Assembly (NCBI GenBank): GCA_020351895.1
Contig: CP070672.1
Span: 2,144,274-2,152,480, forward strand
DNA length: 8,207 nt
DNA from: Thermoplasmata archaeon
GTDB taxonomy: Archaea > Thermoplasmatota > Thermoplasmata > GCA-020350865
Direction: 5' to 3'
Under the pieces are notes generated by a model that worked only from the letters and a program-made list of their open reading frames with translations, was not told where the DNA came from and made no database searches. Position numbers and translations under genes: made by a program. This document shows, piece after piece, positions 1 to 5,709 of the stretch (positions are counted from its first letter, which is position 1; each line of letters begins with the position of its first letter).

Positions 1-11
1 GCTTCAGCCAT
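1..11 (-). CDS. 5' end of a gene continuing off the left edge (partial)
   Basis: An ATG at 11..9 reads M-A-E before the window ends. It sits 4 nt past a strong ribosome binding site (GGAGGTGAG ending at 16) that overlaps the stop of the upstream gene, so the two genes are very likely translationally coupled. A second ATG at 15..13 stops after three codons and is not the start. By analogy with two-subunit 2-hydroxyacyl-CoA dehydratases and benzoyl-CoA reductases, the missing gene could be the partner subunit or the ATP-dependent activator, but nothing in three codons shows this. Confidence 0.55.
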
Positions 12-15
12 GCAT

Positions 16-25
16 CTCACCTCCT
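16..25 (-). promoter_or_regulatory. Ribosome binding site overlapping the upstream stop codon
   Basis: On the minus strand the bases read AGGAGGTGAG, a near-complete match to the archaeal anti-Shine-Dalgarno sequence. It overlaps the TAG stop (26..24) of the dehydratase-like gene and fixes the start of the next gene at 11. Confidence 0.75.
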
Positions 26-1148
26 AAAACAGGTCCTCCTCGGTCAGCATTTCCAAAAATGCCTCGGTTCGAATCTTGAACTGACCTATTGGAACAGTCA
101 CATCGAATTCCAAAAACAGACTGGGGATGCCGTTTTCTTTGAGGTACTTGTTGATTGCAGGAATGTCCAGCTCATGGGGATCGCAGAACTTCTGCTGAAT
201 CAGAATTGCGCCGCTGACATTGTAATCCTTTGCTAGATTCAGTATATGGGGTAGCCTTGTTCGCTTGGGCCAGTCCTTGCTTGGACAGGCTGGCCTGTTG
301 ACATATCTTTCTGCAATGGCCTTTAGCTTGTCCTCTTGAGGCTCCACCTCGTTCCAGAAGTACCTCGTACCTGTGCAGTGGTCGTCCACCACAAATGTAG
401 CACCTAGGGATTCCACCATGCTAATGAACTCAGTATCGTCGTCTTCGCTTCCTATGATCATCAATCTCTGTCCAACTTCCTTTCCAATATCCCTGGTTTC
501 AAGTTCCTTTAGCGTATCCTCTAAAATCCTGCTGTGCTCCTCTTTATCAATCATCTGGCTTGATACCACCATGTACATGGCTTCAAGGCCGGTTAGAGGC
601 GGTTTTTCCTTCTTTCTCAACTCGTAAACCTGTTTCATTAGTTTTCTGTTCTTGTTAACAATCTCTATTCCGCGAGCTAGGTCTTCATCAGTGATCTCTT
701 TTCCTGTCCATTCCTCAATGGATTTCTTGAACCTCTCAAGTTCCCCTCTTAGAAATTCTACAGCCCTTGGACTCTGCACATGATTGGGCATGGGCAGGTA
801 GTAACTGTATTCTGTTGGAATATGCAGCTGCCAGCTCGTGAAAGCCTGCCGAACATGCAAACATGATTGGGATATCATGGTGCCGTCCAGATAGTCGTAT
901 CTGCCCTTCAGTCCCTGGGCCAGGCAGTCCCTGCAGAACGGACAGTACATGGCGAAGATGTGGGGCTCTGTCACATCCTGGGGCTCGTGGCTCCCTAGAA
1001 TCCTTACCGGGAGAATGTTTGCTGCAATGAGAATCTCCTCGGGAACGTACGTGCAGAAATAGCCCATCACCTTTCCGCCTGTCTTCTCTTTCCAGTGCTT
1101 TGCGTATTCGTGTCTGTTTTCATACCACTCCTTGAACATTTCTATCAA
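24..1148 (-). CDS. 2-hydroxyacyl-CoA dehydratase / benzoyl-CoA reductase family subunit (HgdB/BcrB/C-like)
   Basis: This is a member of the family that carries one [4Fe-4S] cluster and, after ATP-driven one-electron activation by a separate activase, performs radical dehydration of 2-hydroxyacyl-CoA or reduction of aryl-CoA in the anaerobic cytoplasm. The hallmark N-terminal block GYFCTYVPEEI is present (Cys32 with the start used here), followed by CPFCRDC (Cys69, 72, 75), SQSCLHVR (Cys96) and a late QQKFCDPHE (Cys322). Cys32, Cys96 and Cys322 are the likely cluster ligands by family analogy. The C-terminal block with QFKIRTEAFLEML (about 356-368) is also typical, and 374 residues is a normal length. 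Start choice: an open frame runs back to a TTG at 1163 with no ribosome site, whereas GGAGG at 1159-1155 stands 6 nt before the TTG at 1148; ATG 1139 is the alternative. It follows the GNAT gene by a short gap and is coupled to the gene at 11. The substrate cannot be told from sequence, and no activase is in view. Confidence 0.9.
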   Translation of the reverse strand: MIEMFKEWYENRHEYAKHWKEKTGGKVMGYFCTYVPEEILIAANILPVRILGSHEPQDVTEPHIFAMYCPFCRDCLAQGLKGRYDYLDGTMISQSCLHVRQAFTSWQLHIPTEYSYYLPMPNHVQSPRAVEFLRGELERFKKSIEEWTGKEITDEDLARGIEIVNKNRKLMKQVYELRKKEKPPLTGLEAMYMVVSSQMIDKEEHSRILEDTLKELETRDIGKEVGQRLMIIGSEDDDTEFISMVESLGATFVVDDHCTGTRYFWNEVEPQEDKLKAIAERYVNRPACPSKDWPKRTRLPHILNLAKDYNVSGAILIQQKFCDPHELDIPAINKYLKENGIPSLFLEFDVTVPIGQFKIRTEAFLEMLTEEDLF

Positions 1149-1151
1149 TTT

Positions 1152-1159
1152 ATCCCTCC
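1152..1159 (-). promoter_or_regulatory. Ribosome binding site deciding a TTG start
   Basis: The minus strand reads GGAGGGAT here. The GGAGG core lies 6 nt before TTG 1148 but 15 nt before ATG 1139, and it falls inside the reading frame if TTG 1163 were used. This favours TTG 1148 as the start of the dehydratase-like gene. Confidence 0.55.
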
Positions 1160-1178
1160 ACAATTTCTTATTTTAATC

Positions 1179-1610
1179 TTACAGTTTTCTTTCCAAATTT
1201 ATAAAATCACTTCTGTCGAATCCAATTGACTTGAAAAATGCCAAAAGATCCCCTGAATCCCATCTCGCCACAGTATAGATGTTCTTGATGTTCTTCTTTT
1301 TGAAGTGCTCAAGCAATTTTTTGCCCAGCATCCTTCCTATACCCTGGCCCATGTACTTTGGATGTATGCCGATGATCTCCAGCCAGCCACTTTTCTCTAC
1401 TCCGAACTCCCAGTCCTTAATTCCCCCTATTACAAAACCCACGACTTTTTCTTCTGTCACGGCAACGAGGTTGGCTTCAGGATCTTTTTTAATGTAATCT
1501 TGCATCCTTCTTCTCAGTCCCTCCCCTGGTTTTCTCTTTGTAATGGCCTCTTGGATTTTTAAGACTGCATCAAAGTCATTCTCGGTTAATGGCCTGATGT
1601 TCACCTCCAT
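1179..1610 (-). CDS. GNAT family N-acetyltransferase
   Basis: A 143-residue, single-domain GNAT fold protein that would transfer an acetyl group from acetyl-CoA to an amine. The acceptor is unknown. The N-terminal IRPLTENDFDAVLKIQ is the usual strand 1/helix 1 pattern. Strands 2-3 carry NLVAVTEEKVVGFVIGG. Motif A (about 78-102) is LEIIGIHPKYMGQGIGRML, containing the Q/R-x-x-G-x-G/A acetyl-CoA pyrophosphate loop (GQGIGR). Motif B follows, with LAFFKSIGFDRSDFINLERKL at the C-terminus. Archaeal ribosomal-protein or small-molecule acetyltransferases share this layout. The ATG at 1610 is preceded by GAGGTGAA at good spacing. It lies 11 nt after the DUF2080 stop and its stop is a few tens of bases before the dehydratase-like start, so the three genes form one operon. 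There is no signal peptide or TM segment. Confidence 0.92.
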   Translation of the reverse strand: MEVNIRPLTENDFDAVLKIQEAITKRKPGEGLRRRMQDYIKKDPEANLVAVTEEKVVGFVIGGIKDWEFGVEKSGWLEIIGIHPKYMGQGIGRMLGKKLLEHFKKKNIKNIYTVARWDSGDLLAFFKSIGFDRSDFINLERKL

Positions 1611-1621
1611 TATAATTCACC

Positions 1622-1780
1622 TCAATCGACTCTTATGATCTTCACATGCTTCCCCACCCAGTCAGGTGGAAGATAAACCCTCCCGCTGTTCCCCGAGGGC
1701 TTGACTTCTTTTTCGATCATCTCCTCTCCATAAACCTCGAATTTGGATTTGGTTTGGGGATTTGGGGGGGCGGGACACAT
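1622..1780 (-). CDS. DUF2080 family small protein (AbrB-like C-terminus)
   Basis: A 52-residue ORF. The second half, KPSGNSGRVYLPPDWVGKHV and the following KIIRVD, matches the conserved signature of the archaeal DUF2080 family as I know it (V.PSGNSGRVYVPK.W.GK.V.V). That family is labelled 'putative transposon-encoded protein' because members are often found next to insertion sequences. No transposase or terminal repeats are visible here. The G-R-V-Y-L-P...W-V-G-K-x-V-K-I pattern resembles a SpoVT/AbrB swapped-hairpin DNA-binding half, so an autoregulatory, antitoxin-like role is possible (inference). The N-terminal 13 residues are Pro/Lys rich and probably disordered. The ATG at 1780 is the only sensible start, with a weak GTGATT upstream. 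It is the first gene of the operon with the GNAT and dehydratase-like genes. Confidence 0.82.
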   Translation of the reverse strand: MCPAPPNPQTKSKFEVYGEEMIEKEVKPSGNSGRVYLPPDWVGKHVKIIRVD

Positions 1781-1803
1781 TATAATCACTTTCACAATAC
1801 AAT

Positions 1804-1849
1804 CATTATATAGATACTATGTGGTTATATAGTAGCTATAATATAAATG
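1804..1849 (-). promoter_or_regulatory. Promoter region of the DUF2080-GNAT-dehydratase operon
   Basis: The very AT-rich stretch upstream of ATG 1780 contains three TATA-like boxes on the minus strand: TTTATATTA (1847-1839), CTATATAACC (1832-1823) and ATCTATATAATG (1815-1804). Placing transcription start about 25 nt downstream gives leaders of roughly 37, 22 or near zero bases. I cannot tell which is used. Two small dyads overlap these boxes. Confidence 0.55.
1809..1840. repeat. Two tandem TATAG-N3-CTATR dyads (candidate operator)
   Basis: TATAG-ATA-CTATG occupies 1809-1821 and TATAG-TAG-CTATA occupies 1828-1840. The centres are 19 bp apart, a little under two helical turns. Both lie in the core promoter of the minus-strand operon, where a dimeric repressor would block TBP/TFB. 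AT-rich context raises the chance of coincidence. Confidence 0.4.
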
Positions 1850-1903
1850 TTACGGAAAATGCCCCTCTTTTTCTAATTAATCCTAATTTTACCGTTAATT
1901 ATT

Positions 1904-1932
1904 GGGTGGGAGGAGGGAGGAAGGTGGTGGGG
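1904..1932 (+). other. G-rich purine tract with quadruplex potential
   Basis: Plus-strand runs GGG, GGG, GGG and GGGG are separated by T, AGGA and an 11-nt loop that itself holds three GG steps. The tract is almost pure purine and lies between the end of the radical SAM-protease gene and the next operon's promoter. The transcript of the former would be C-rich here. Confidence 0.45.
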
Positions 1933-1953
1933 AACAAAATAATATAAAATCAA
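1933..1953 (-). terminator. Possible T-rich terminator of the radical SAM-protease gene
   Basis: Just past the TAG stop, the minus strand reads GATTTTATATTATTTTGTT. Archaeal termination commonly uses such T-rich stretches without a hairpin. The pyrimidine-rich tract that follows may help. This is weak evidence, based on position and composition only. Confidence 0.35.
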
Positions 1954-1968
1954 AGAATGGTATCGAGC

Positions 1969-4536
1969 CTAGCTACCATAACTCAGAGCCCCTTTAACAC
2001 CGCAATGCGGGCATTGTGTTTCGGATGAGAACATCTCCACACCAAAAAGTCCCTTACATTTTGGGCATCTCACAGTGGACATCACGATATCTGTAACCTC
2101 AGCCTCCTTATCTGTTACATATTTGAAAATATGCATTTTACGCTTTTTTAGTGCAAAATAACCGAGGAGGCCAAGATAAATCACATGAATACTTACGAAT
2201 ATAAATGCATCTAAAAATGACCATGTAACAACAGCACCTGGTATTATGGCCAATGAGAGCACATAAAGTACACCAAGATAAAGGGCCGCCATAAAAGGAA
2301 GGAAAATATAAAGGAAAAGTAGTAACATCAAAGCCACACCTACAAAATGAAGGACCGCATAGCTTCTTACAACCTTCATTTCCTTATCTGAGATGCTTTT
2401 TTCCAGCGGTTTTGTCGGTCTCCCAAACATCTTTTTAAAACCGTTTTTTAACATCATTCTGGAATCATTGTACAGGTTTTTGCAGTCCAAGCCATGCGCA
2501 AATATATAATATACATCGGTACGCATATAAAACATGAATTGGAATACTATCATGATAAAAGAAAGCAAAATAATTAGTTTTGCCAGCTTGTAAAATAGTG
2601 AACTTCCAATAAATGCATCGAAAGTAAGGAAAATTGAAGCACCTGTATTGGTTGCAAGATCCTCAAAGCCACCACTATCTCGAAGATATAGCAAAATCAC
2701 AAAGATAGAAATAACAAGTAAATCGCTCATCATACCTGCTATATAGGCCACCATCCTCTTTCGCTTTGGTAAAAGCCATAGGTTGGAAAGATCGGTTTCC
2801 ATAACAATATACATGAGTCTATTACTAAGTCTCATCTTGCTTTTGACTCCATAGGCTCTTGCAGCAAATAAATGTGCCAGCTCATGTTTGAACATAAGGG
2901 TGAGGCCAAAAATCAGCATCACAAGGATTAAGAGAGTATACCTTTGGGTAATAAAAAAGTCGTTATAGCTCGGGTAATACTGTGGATTAGATAACAGAAG
3001 CAACAATCCCAATCCAATAAGAAATAGGTATAAAAAGGCTGCTGGTTTTGAAAATAGCCATTTCACCTTGCGTTGACTCACATTGTTGAAAATGCTTCTT
3101 ACCTTCTCTTCTTTGGGAGTCTCTATGATCTGTTCATTTAAACTTCTTACAAAGCCACCCTTTGCCAATTTCCTTACAAACCCTTTGACATTGAAATCCT
3201 CACCGTATTTATTTCTGAGGGAGTGCTCCACCTTGGATACCGAGGGAGTATATTGCAACATTCTTATGGTCTCAACACCTATTTCGGGAAATAGTGCGTA
3301 TGCACCAATTTCTTCTCTGCCAACTAAATATCCGTCGTCCCGAGGTGTTATCACAAGTGGAAAAAGCTCGGCGGTTCTAATCTCTTCTATAGAATCTATC
3401 AGTATCTCCTTTTTTTCGCCTTTTTTCTCGATTTTTTGTAGTCTTAAAAAGGAGCATTGTATCATTCTGCCATCTGATGTGCGATTGTGCATGGCTCCTC
3501 CCCTGCAATATGACCACTCAGAACAACCAACGCATTTATTCCTTCCAAGCCATTCTTTATTCCTGAAAATCTTAAACTCATTCTTCCATATCTTGGCAAA
3601 ATCCCGTTTCCTCAGATCGCCTTGAACACTCAAATTCCTGGGAACCTCAATGCACACACCAACCTTTCCATCGTAAAGTATGCTGGCGATTGTAAGACCG
3701 GCATAACAGAAGAAAAGATTTGAGCGGATTTTTCCCTCAAACTCCTTTCCGCACCACCCTTCATCCACGAATTGTGGATGAAGCTTCTTATTACCGGAAT
3801 AAAACAACCTATTTTTTTCTTTCAGCCAATTCAGAAGGTTCTCGAAATTAAAATCTGATATTATCATGTGGGAATCTTCTTTTGCCCTTTTAATGGGCAC
3901 AGCGGTTATGAGCTTCCAGTCGGTAACCCCAAGCCTCTCTAGGAAATTGTACATTTGTTCAAGATCTTTAAAATTGTATTTTGTAATCACTGTTGCTACT
4001 TCAAATTTTATTTGTGGATACTTTCCCTTAATGTACTTAATGGCCCAAACCACCTCATCAAAACATTCGGTACTTCTTTGAGTATTGTGTGCGGTTTTCA
4101 TTCCATCCAACGATATAGCAAAACCTTTGACTCCAGCTCTCACGAGTTCATCGATTTTTCTCGTATCTTTTCCCAATGAATACCCATTTGTAGTTAATGC
4201 CACGCTGAATCCAAGTTTAGATAGATGTTGTATGACTTCTACTAGATCATTTCTTAAAGTTGGTTCGCCTCCATTGATGCTGATACCAATCTCCCGCGCA
4301 TTAAAATCCTGGGCGATCTCCCAAAAAAATCGCTTAATCTCGCTTGTTTTCAACTCTTCACTTGTAATCCAATCCTCTTTTGGATTGAAGCAATGTTTAC
4401 AATTCAAATCACAGTTTTTTGTGGCCTCCCAGGTGATAAATTGCAGATTGGGCTCTTTCATTGAGTTCTCAATTTTCCTGATATGTTCCTCAAAGTAACT
4501 GTCTTTATCGATTAATTTAGCCTTGTTATTTACCAT
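1969..4536 (-). CDS. Radical SAM/SPASM - PqqD-like (RRE) - M50 metalloprotease - zinc ribbon fusion protein
   Basis: An 855-residue multidomain protein, probably a peptide-modifying and peptide-cleaving enzyme at the membrane. The radical SAM core (about 30-260) has NCDLNCKHCF with cluster ligands Cys42, Cys46, Cys49, and GGEP at 89-92. The SPASM region (about 270-365) has Cys277, G-x4-C ending at Cys295, Cys335/Cys338, Cys344 and Cys361; the usual last Cys of C-x3-C is Ala348 (CRGGA). Residues 385-466 look like a PqqD/RRE winged helix that binds leader peptides (LFPLVITPRDDGYLV, a 'PEIG..TIRML' helix, and a closing GGFVRSL). From about 495 there are 7-8 hydrophobic segments. They contain HELAH (H551, E552, H555) and TDVYYIF with Asp674 in the place of the third zinc ligand of M50 peptide zinc metalloproteases. 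The tail has CPKC (824-827) and CPHC (842-845). ATG 4536 has only a weak GGTG 7 nt upstream. It follows the 30-codon ORF at 4738 by 109 nt. Domains are read by eye; the substrate is inferred. Confidence 0.88.
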   Translation of the reverse strand: MVNNKAKLIDKDSYFEEHIRKIENSMKEPNLQFITWEATKNCDLNCKHCFNPKEDWITSEELKTSEIKRFFWEIAQDFNAREIGISINGGEPTLRNDLVEVIQHLSKLGFSVALTTNGYSLGKDTRKIDELVRAGVKGFAISLDGMKTAHNTQRSTECFDEVVWAIKYIKGKYPQIKFEVATVITKYNFKDLEQMYNFLERLGVTDWKLITAVPIKRAKEDSHMIISDFNFENLLNWLKEKNRLFYSGNKKLHPQFVDEGWCGKEFEGKIRSNLFFCYAGLTIASILYDGKVGVCIEVPRNLSVQGDLRKRDFAKIWKNEFKIFRNKEWLGRNKCVGCSEWSYCRGGAMHNRTSDGRMIQCSFLRLQKIEKKGEKKEILIDSIEEIRTAELFPLVITPRDDGYLVGREEIGAYALFPEIGVETIRMLQYTPSVSKVEHSLRNKYGEDFNVKGFVRKLAKGGFVRSLNEQIIETPKEEKVRSIFNNVSQRKVKWLFSKPAAFLYLFLIGLGLLLLLSNPQYYPSYNDFFITQRYTLLILVMLIFGLTLMFKHELAHLFAARAYGVKSKMRLSNRLMYIVMETDLSNLWLLPKRKRMVAYIAGMMSDLLVISIFVILLYLRDSGGFEDLATNTGASIFLTFDAFIGSSLFYKLAKLIILLSFIMIVFQFMFYMRTDVYYIFAHGLDCKNLYNDSRMMLKNGFKKMFGRPTKPLEKSISDKEMKVVRSYAVLHFVGVALMLLLFLYIFLPFMAALYLGVLYVLSLAIIPGAVVTWSFLDAFIFVSIHVIYLGLLGYFALKKRKMHIFKYVTDKEAEVTDIVMSTVRCPKCKGLFGVEMFSSETQCPHCGVKGALSYGS

Positions 4537-4591
4537 ATTTACACCAGGTAGAGCGGAACGTAGCCCTGTCTGTATGGAATTTCCTAAAATG

Positions 4592-4603
4592 AACTATAAA
4601 ATT
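4592..4603 (-). promoter_or_regulatory. Possible secondary promoter in front of the fusion gene
   Basis: The minus strand reads AATTTTATAGTTC, with a TATA-like TTTATAG centred about 61 nt upstream of ATG 4536. If used, it would give the fusion gene its own transcript with a leader of roughly 35 nt, separate from the small peptide. The rest of 4537-4645 has no other ORF of note and no convincing hairpin. Confidence 0.25.
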
Positions 4604-4645
4604 CTAGATTGAAGATTATTGCGCTTCACGTTGAATTCATCTTAC

Positions 4646-4738
4646 CTAAAGTGGTGGTGGAAAAACTGCTGATATCATTACTGGAGCGGGCGATGTTGTA
4701 TCGATTTTTTCCAACCATCGAATTTCTATTTCTTTCAT
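4646..4738 (-). CDS. Candidate 30-residue precursor peptide for the downstream radical SAM enzyme
   Basis: A 30-codon ORF, ATG 4738 to TAG 4648..4646, directly upstream of the radical SAM/SPASM-RRE-M50 gene on the same strand. It has a charged, amphipathic N-terminal half containing WLEKID (8-13), followed by a Ser/Pro/Ala hinge (TTSPAP, 14-19), and then an uncharged, hydrophobic C-terminal segment: VMISAV (20-25), F26, three prolines and Leu30. That is the leader/core layout of a ribosomally made, modified peptide. There is no Cys. A TATA box (TTTATATTA, 4779-4771) predicts transcription start near 4750, giving a 12-nt leader with AAGGG 5 nt before the ATG. The frame is the first open one after that promoter. 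No homologous precursor family is recognised; function is inferred from neighbourhood. A chance ORF of this length in an upstream leader cannot be excluded. Confidence 0.5.
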   Translation of the reverse strand: MKEIEIRWLEKIDTTSPAPVMISAVFPPPL

Positions 4739-4770
4739 TTTAACCCTTGCCAAGTATATTATGTGCATGA

Positions 4771-4779
4771 TAATATAAA
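4771..4779 (-). promoter_or_regulatory. TATA box for the small peptide and fusion gene
   Basis: The minus strand reads ATTTATATTATC. TTTATATTA is a near-ideal archaeal TATA box, and start of transcription about 25 nt downstream falls near 4750, twelve bases before ATG 4738. The same AT-rich element read on the plus strand (ATAATATAAATAA) could also serve rightward transcription, making this a compact divergent control region. Confidence 0.6.
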
Positions 4780-4835
4780 TAACTTTTGCTGAGAATTTTA
4801 TCAAGGGACTCAAAAACTCGTCGAAACTTCCATCA

Positions 4836-4846
4836 TTTATTTATAT
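4836..4846 (+). promoter_or_regulatory. TATA box for the wHTH/TerB-like gene
   Basis: TTTATTTATAT is centred 35 nt before ATG 4876. Predicted transcription start near 4866 gives a leader of only about 10 nt. This supports ATG 4876 rather than the upstream in-frame TTG at 4786, which would lie before the promoter. Confidence 0.55.
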
Positions 4847-4875
4847 CTTCAGACCCCTTTGGTTCTCCGATAGCA

Positions 4876-5679
4876 ATGGGTGTTCCTCAATTGACTCTTC
4901 AAGAAAAAACAATGCTCCATTTATTGAATTTCAAGGATTTAGATGACTGCTTCGAATTTCCAATGGGAGTTGCACAAAAAGGAATCGCAAACAGCATAGG
5001 AGCGCAACGAAAGCATATGCCTAGAGTGCTGAAAAAATTAGAGGAAAAAGGATTTGTGACAGAGAAGAAAGGGAGAGTAAAAGGCAGCTCGCAATCTATG
5101 AAAATATATCTTCTTACATGGAGTGGGATTTCTAAAGCAAACGAGGTAAAAAAATTCGTTGAGAACGGTAAGATCAAGGTGAAGGATAAAAATGGAAACA
5201 TCGTTGATGTGAAAATAGGCGAAGTCAACACTTACACGGAAGGTAAGTTCTCCCTTTTGGAGATAATTAACAACATCTCAAAAGAAGGCATCTTCCAAGG
5301 CATTATCGAGGATATCCAGGAGGAAGAGGGATTCGAAGAGATGCCTGCAAAACGCGAGATATACTGGCACACGTTGCTTCAGGTATGGAAGGATGGTAGA
5401 GCCAGTGTTGATGAAGAAGAAATACTTGAAGAGTTGAGGAAGATTTTGGGAATCTCAAATGAGGACCATATTAAAATGCAGGAACAGATCATAAGATATG
5501 CATATCCTGTGAGAAAAAAGCTACTCGAGATATATTCCGCAGCCTATGAGCAGGCTCTAAAGGACGAACAGCTCTCAGAGGATGAGAAGGCAATATTGGA
5601 GGTTCTAAGAGAGAAGCTCGGCATAGAAGAGGATGAGCGAGAAGAACTTGAGTCCGATGTAAATGATTCTTCAACCTAG
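4876..5679 (+). CDS. Winged-helix protein with C-terminal TerB-like acidic helical repeats
   Basis: A 267-residue cytoplasmic protein, probably a transcriptional regulator. Residues 8-90 form a MarR/archaeal-type winged helix: GVAQKGIANSIGAQRKHMPR is the HTH, VLKKLEEKGFV closes the recognition region, and KGRVKGSSQSMKIYLLTWSG is the wing and following strand. This is the pattern of the common archaeal 'T.QGIA..VG..R..V.R.L..LE..G.V' regulators. Residues 92-160 are a linker with KVKDKNGNIVDVKIGEV. Residues 161-253 hold two TerB-like repeats, WKDGRASVDEEEILEELRK with LGIS, and LKDEQLSEDEKAILEVLRE with LGIE. The tail is Glu/Asp rich. There are no TM segments. The start is ATG 4876; a 30-residue extension from TTG 4786 is open but precedes the promoter. 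It is transcribed divergently from the peptide/radical SAM unit and lies 30 nt upstream of the methyltransferase, with which it probably forms an operon. The ligand and targets are unknown. Confidence 0.8.
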   Translation: MGVPQLTLQEKTMLHLLNFKDLDDCFEFPMGVAQKGIANSIGAQRKHMPRVLKKLEEKGFVTEKKGRVKGSSQSMKIYLLTWSGISKANEVKKFVENGKIKVKDKNGNIVDVKIGEVNTYTEGKFSLLEIINNISKEGIFQGIIEDIQEEEGFEEMPAKREIYWHTLLQVWKDGRASVDEEEILEELRKILGISNEDHIKMQEQIIRYAYPVRKKLLEIYSAAYEQALKDEQLSEDEKAILEVLREKLGIEEDEREELESDVNDSST

Positions 5680-5709
5680 TGATTTTAGTTATAAATTAAA
5701 GGTGAAAGG

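Noticed and set aside
1140..1163. TTG 1163 as start of the dehydratase-like gene
   Set aside because: There is no ribosome site before it, while GGAGG inside this stretch fits TTG 1148.
3083..3625. 180-codon plus-strand open frame inside the fusion gene
   Set aside because: It is antisense to the SPASM/PqqD-like coding region, has Ser/Phe/Leu-rich composition typical of a shadow frame, and shows no motif.
4537..4645. Structured leader or riboswitch between the small peptide and the fusion gene
   Set aside because: Only small palindromes (for example TGAATTCA) are present and no stable stem can be built by eye.
4786..4875. N-terminal extension of the wHTH/TerB-like protein from TTG 4786
   Set aside because: It would start upstream of the TATA box at 4836-4846, has no ribosome site, and the extra 30 residues do not look like part of the domain.
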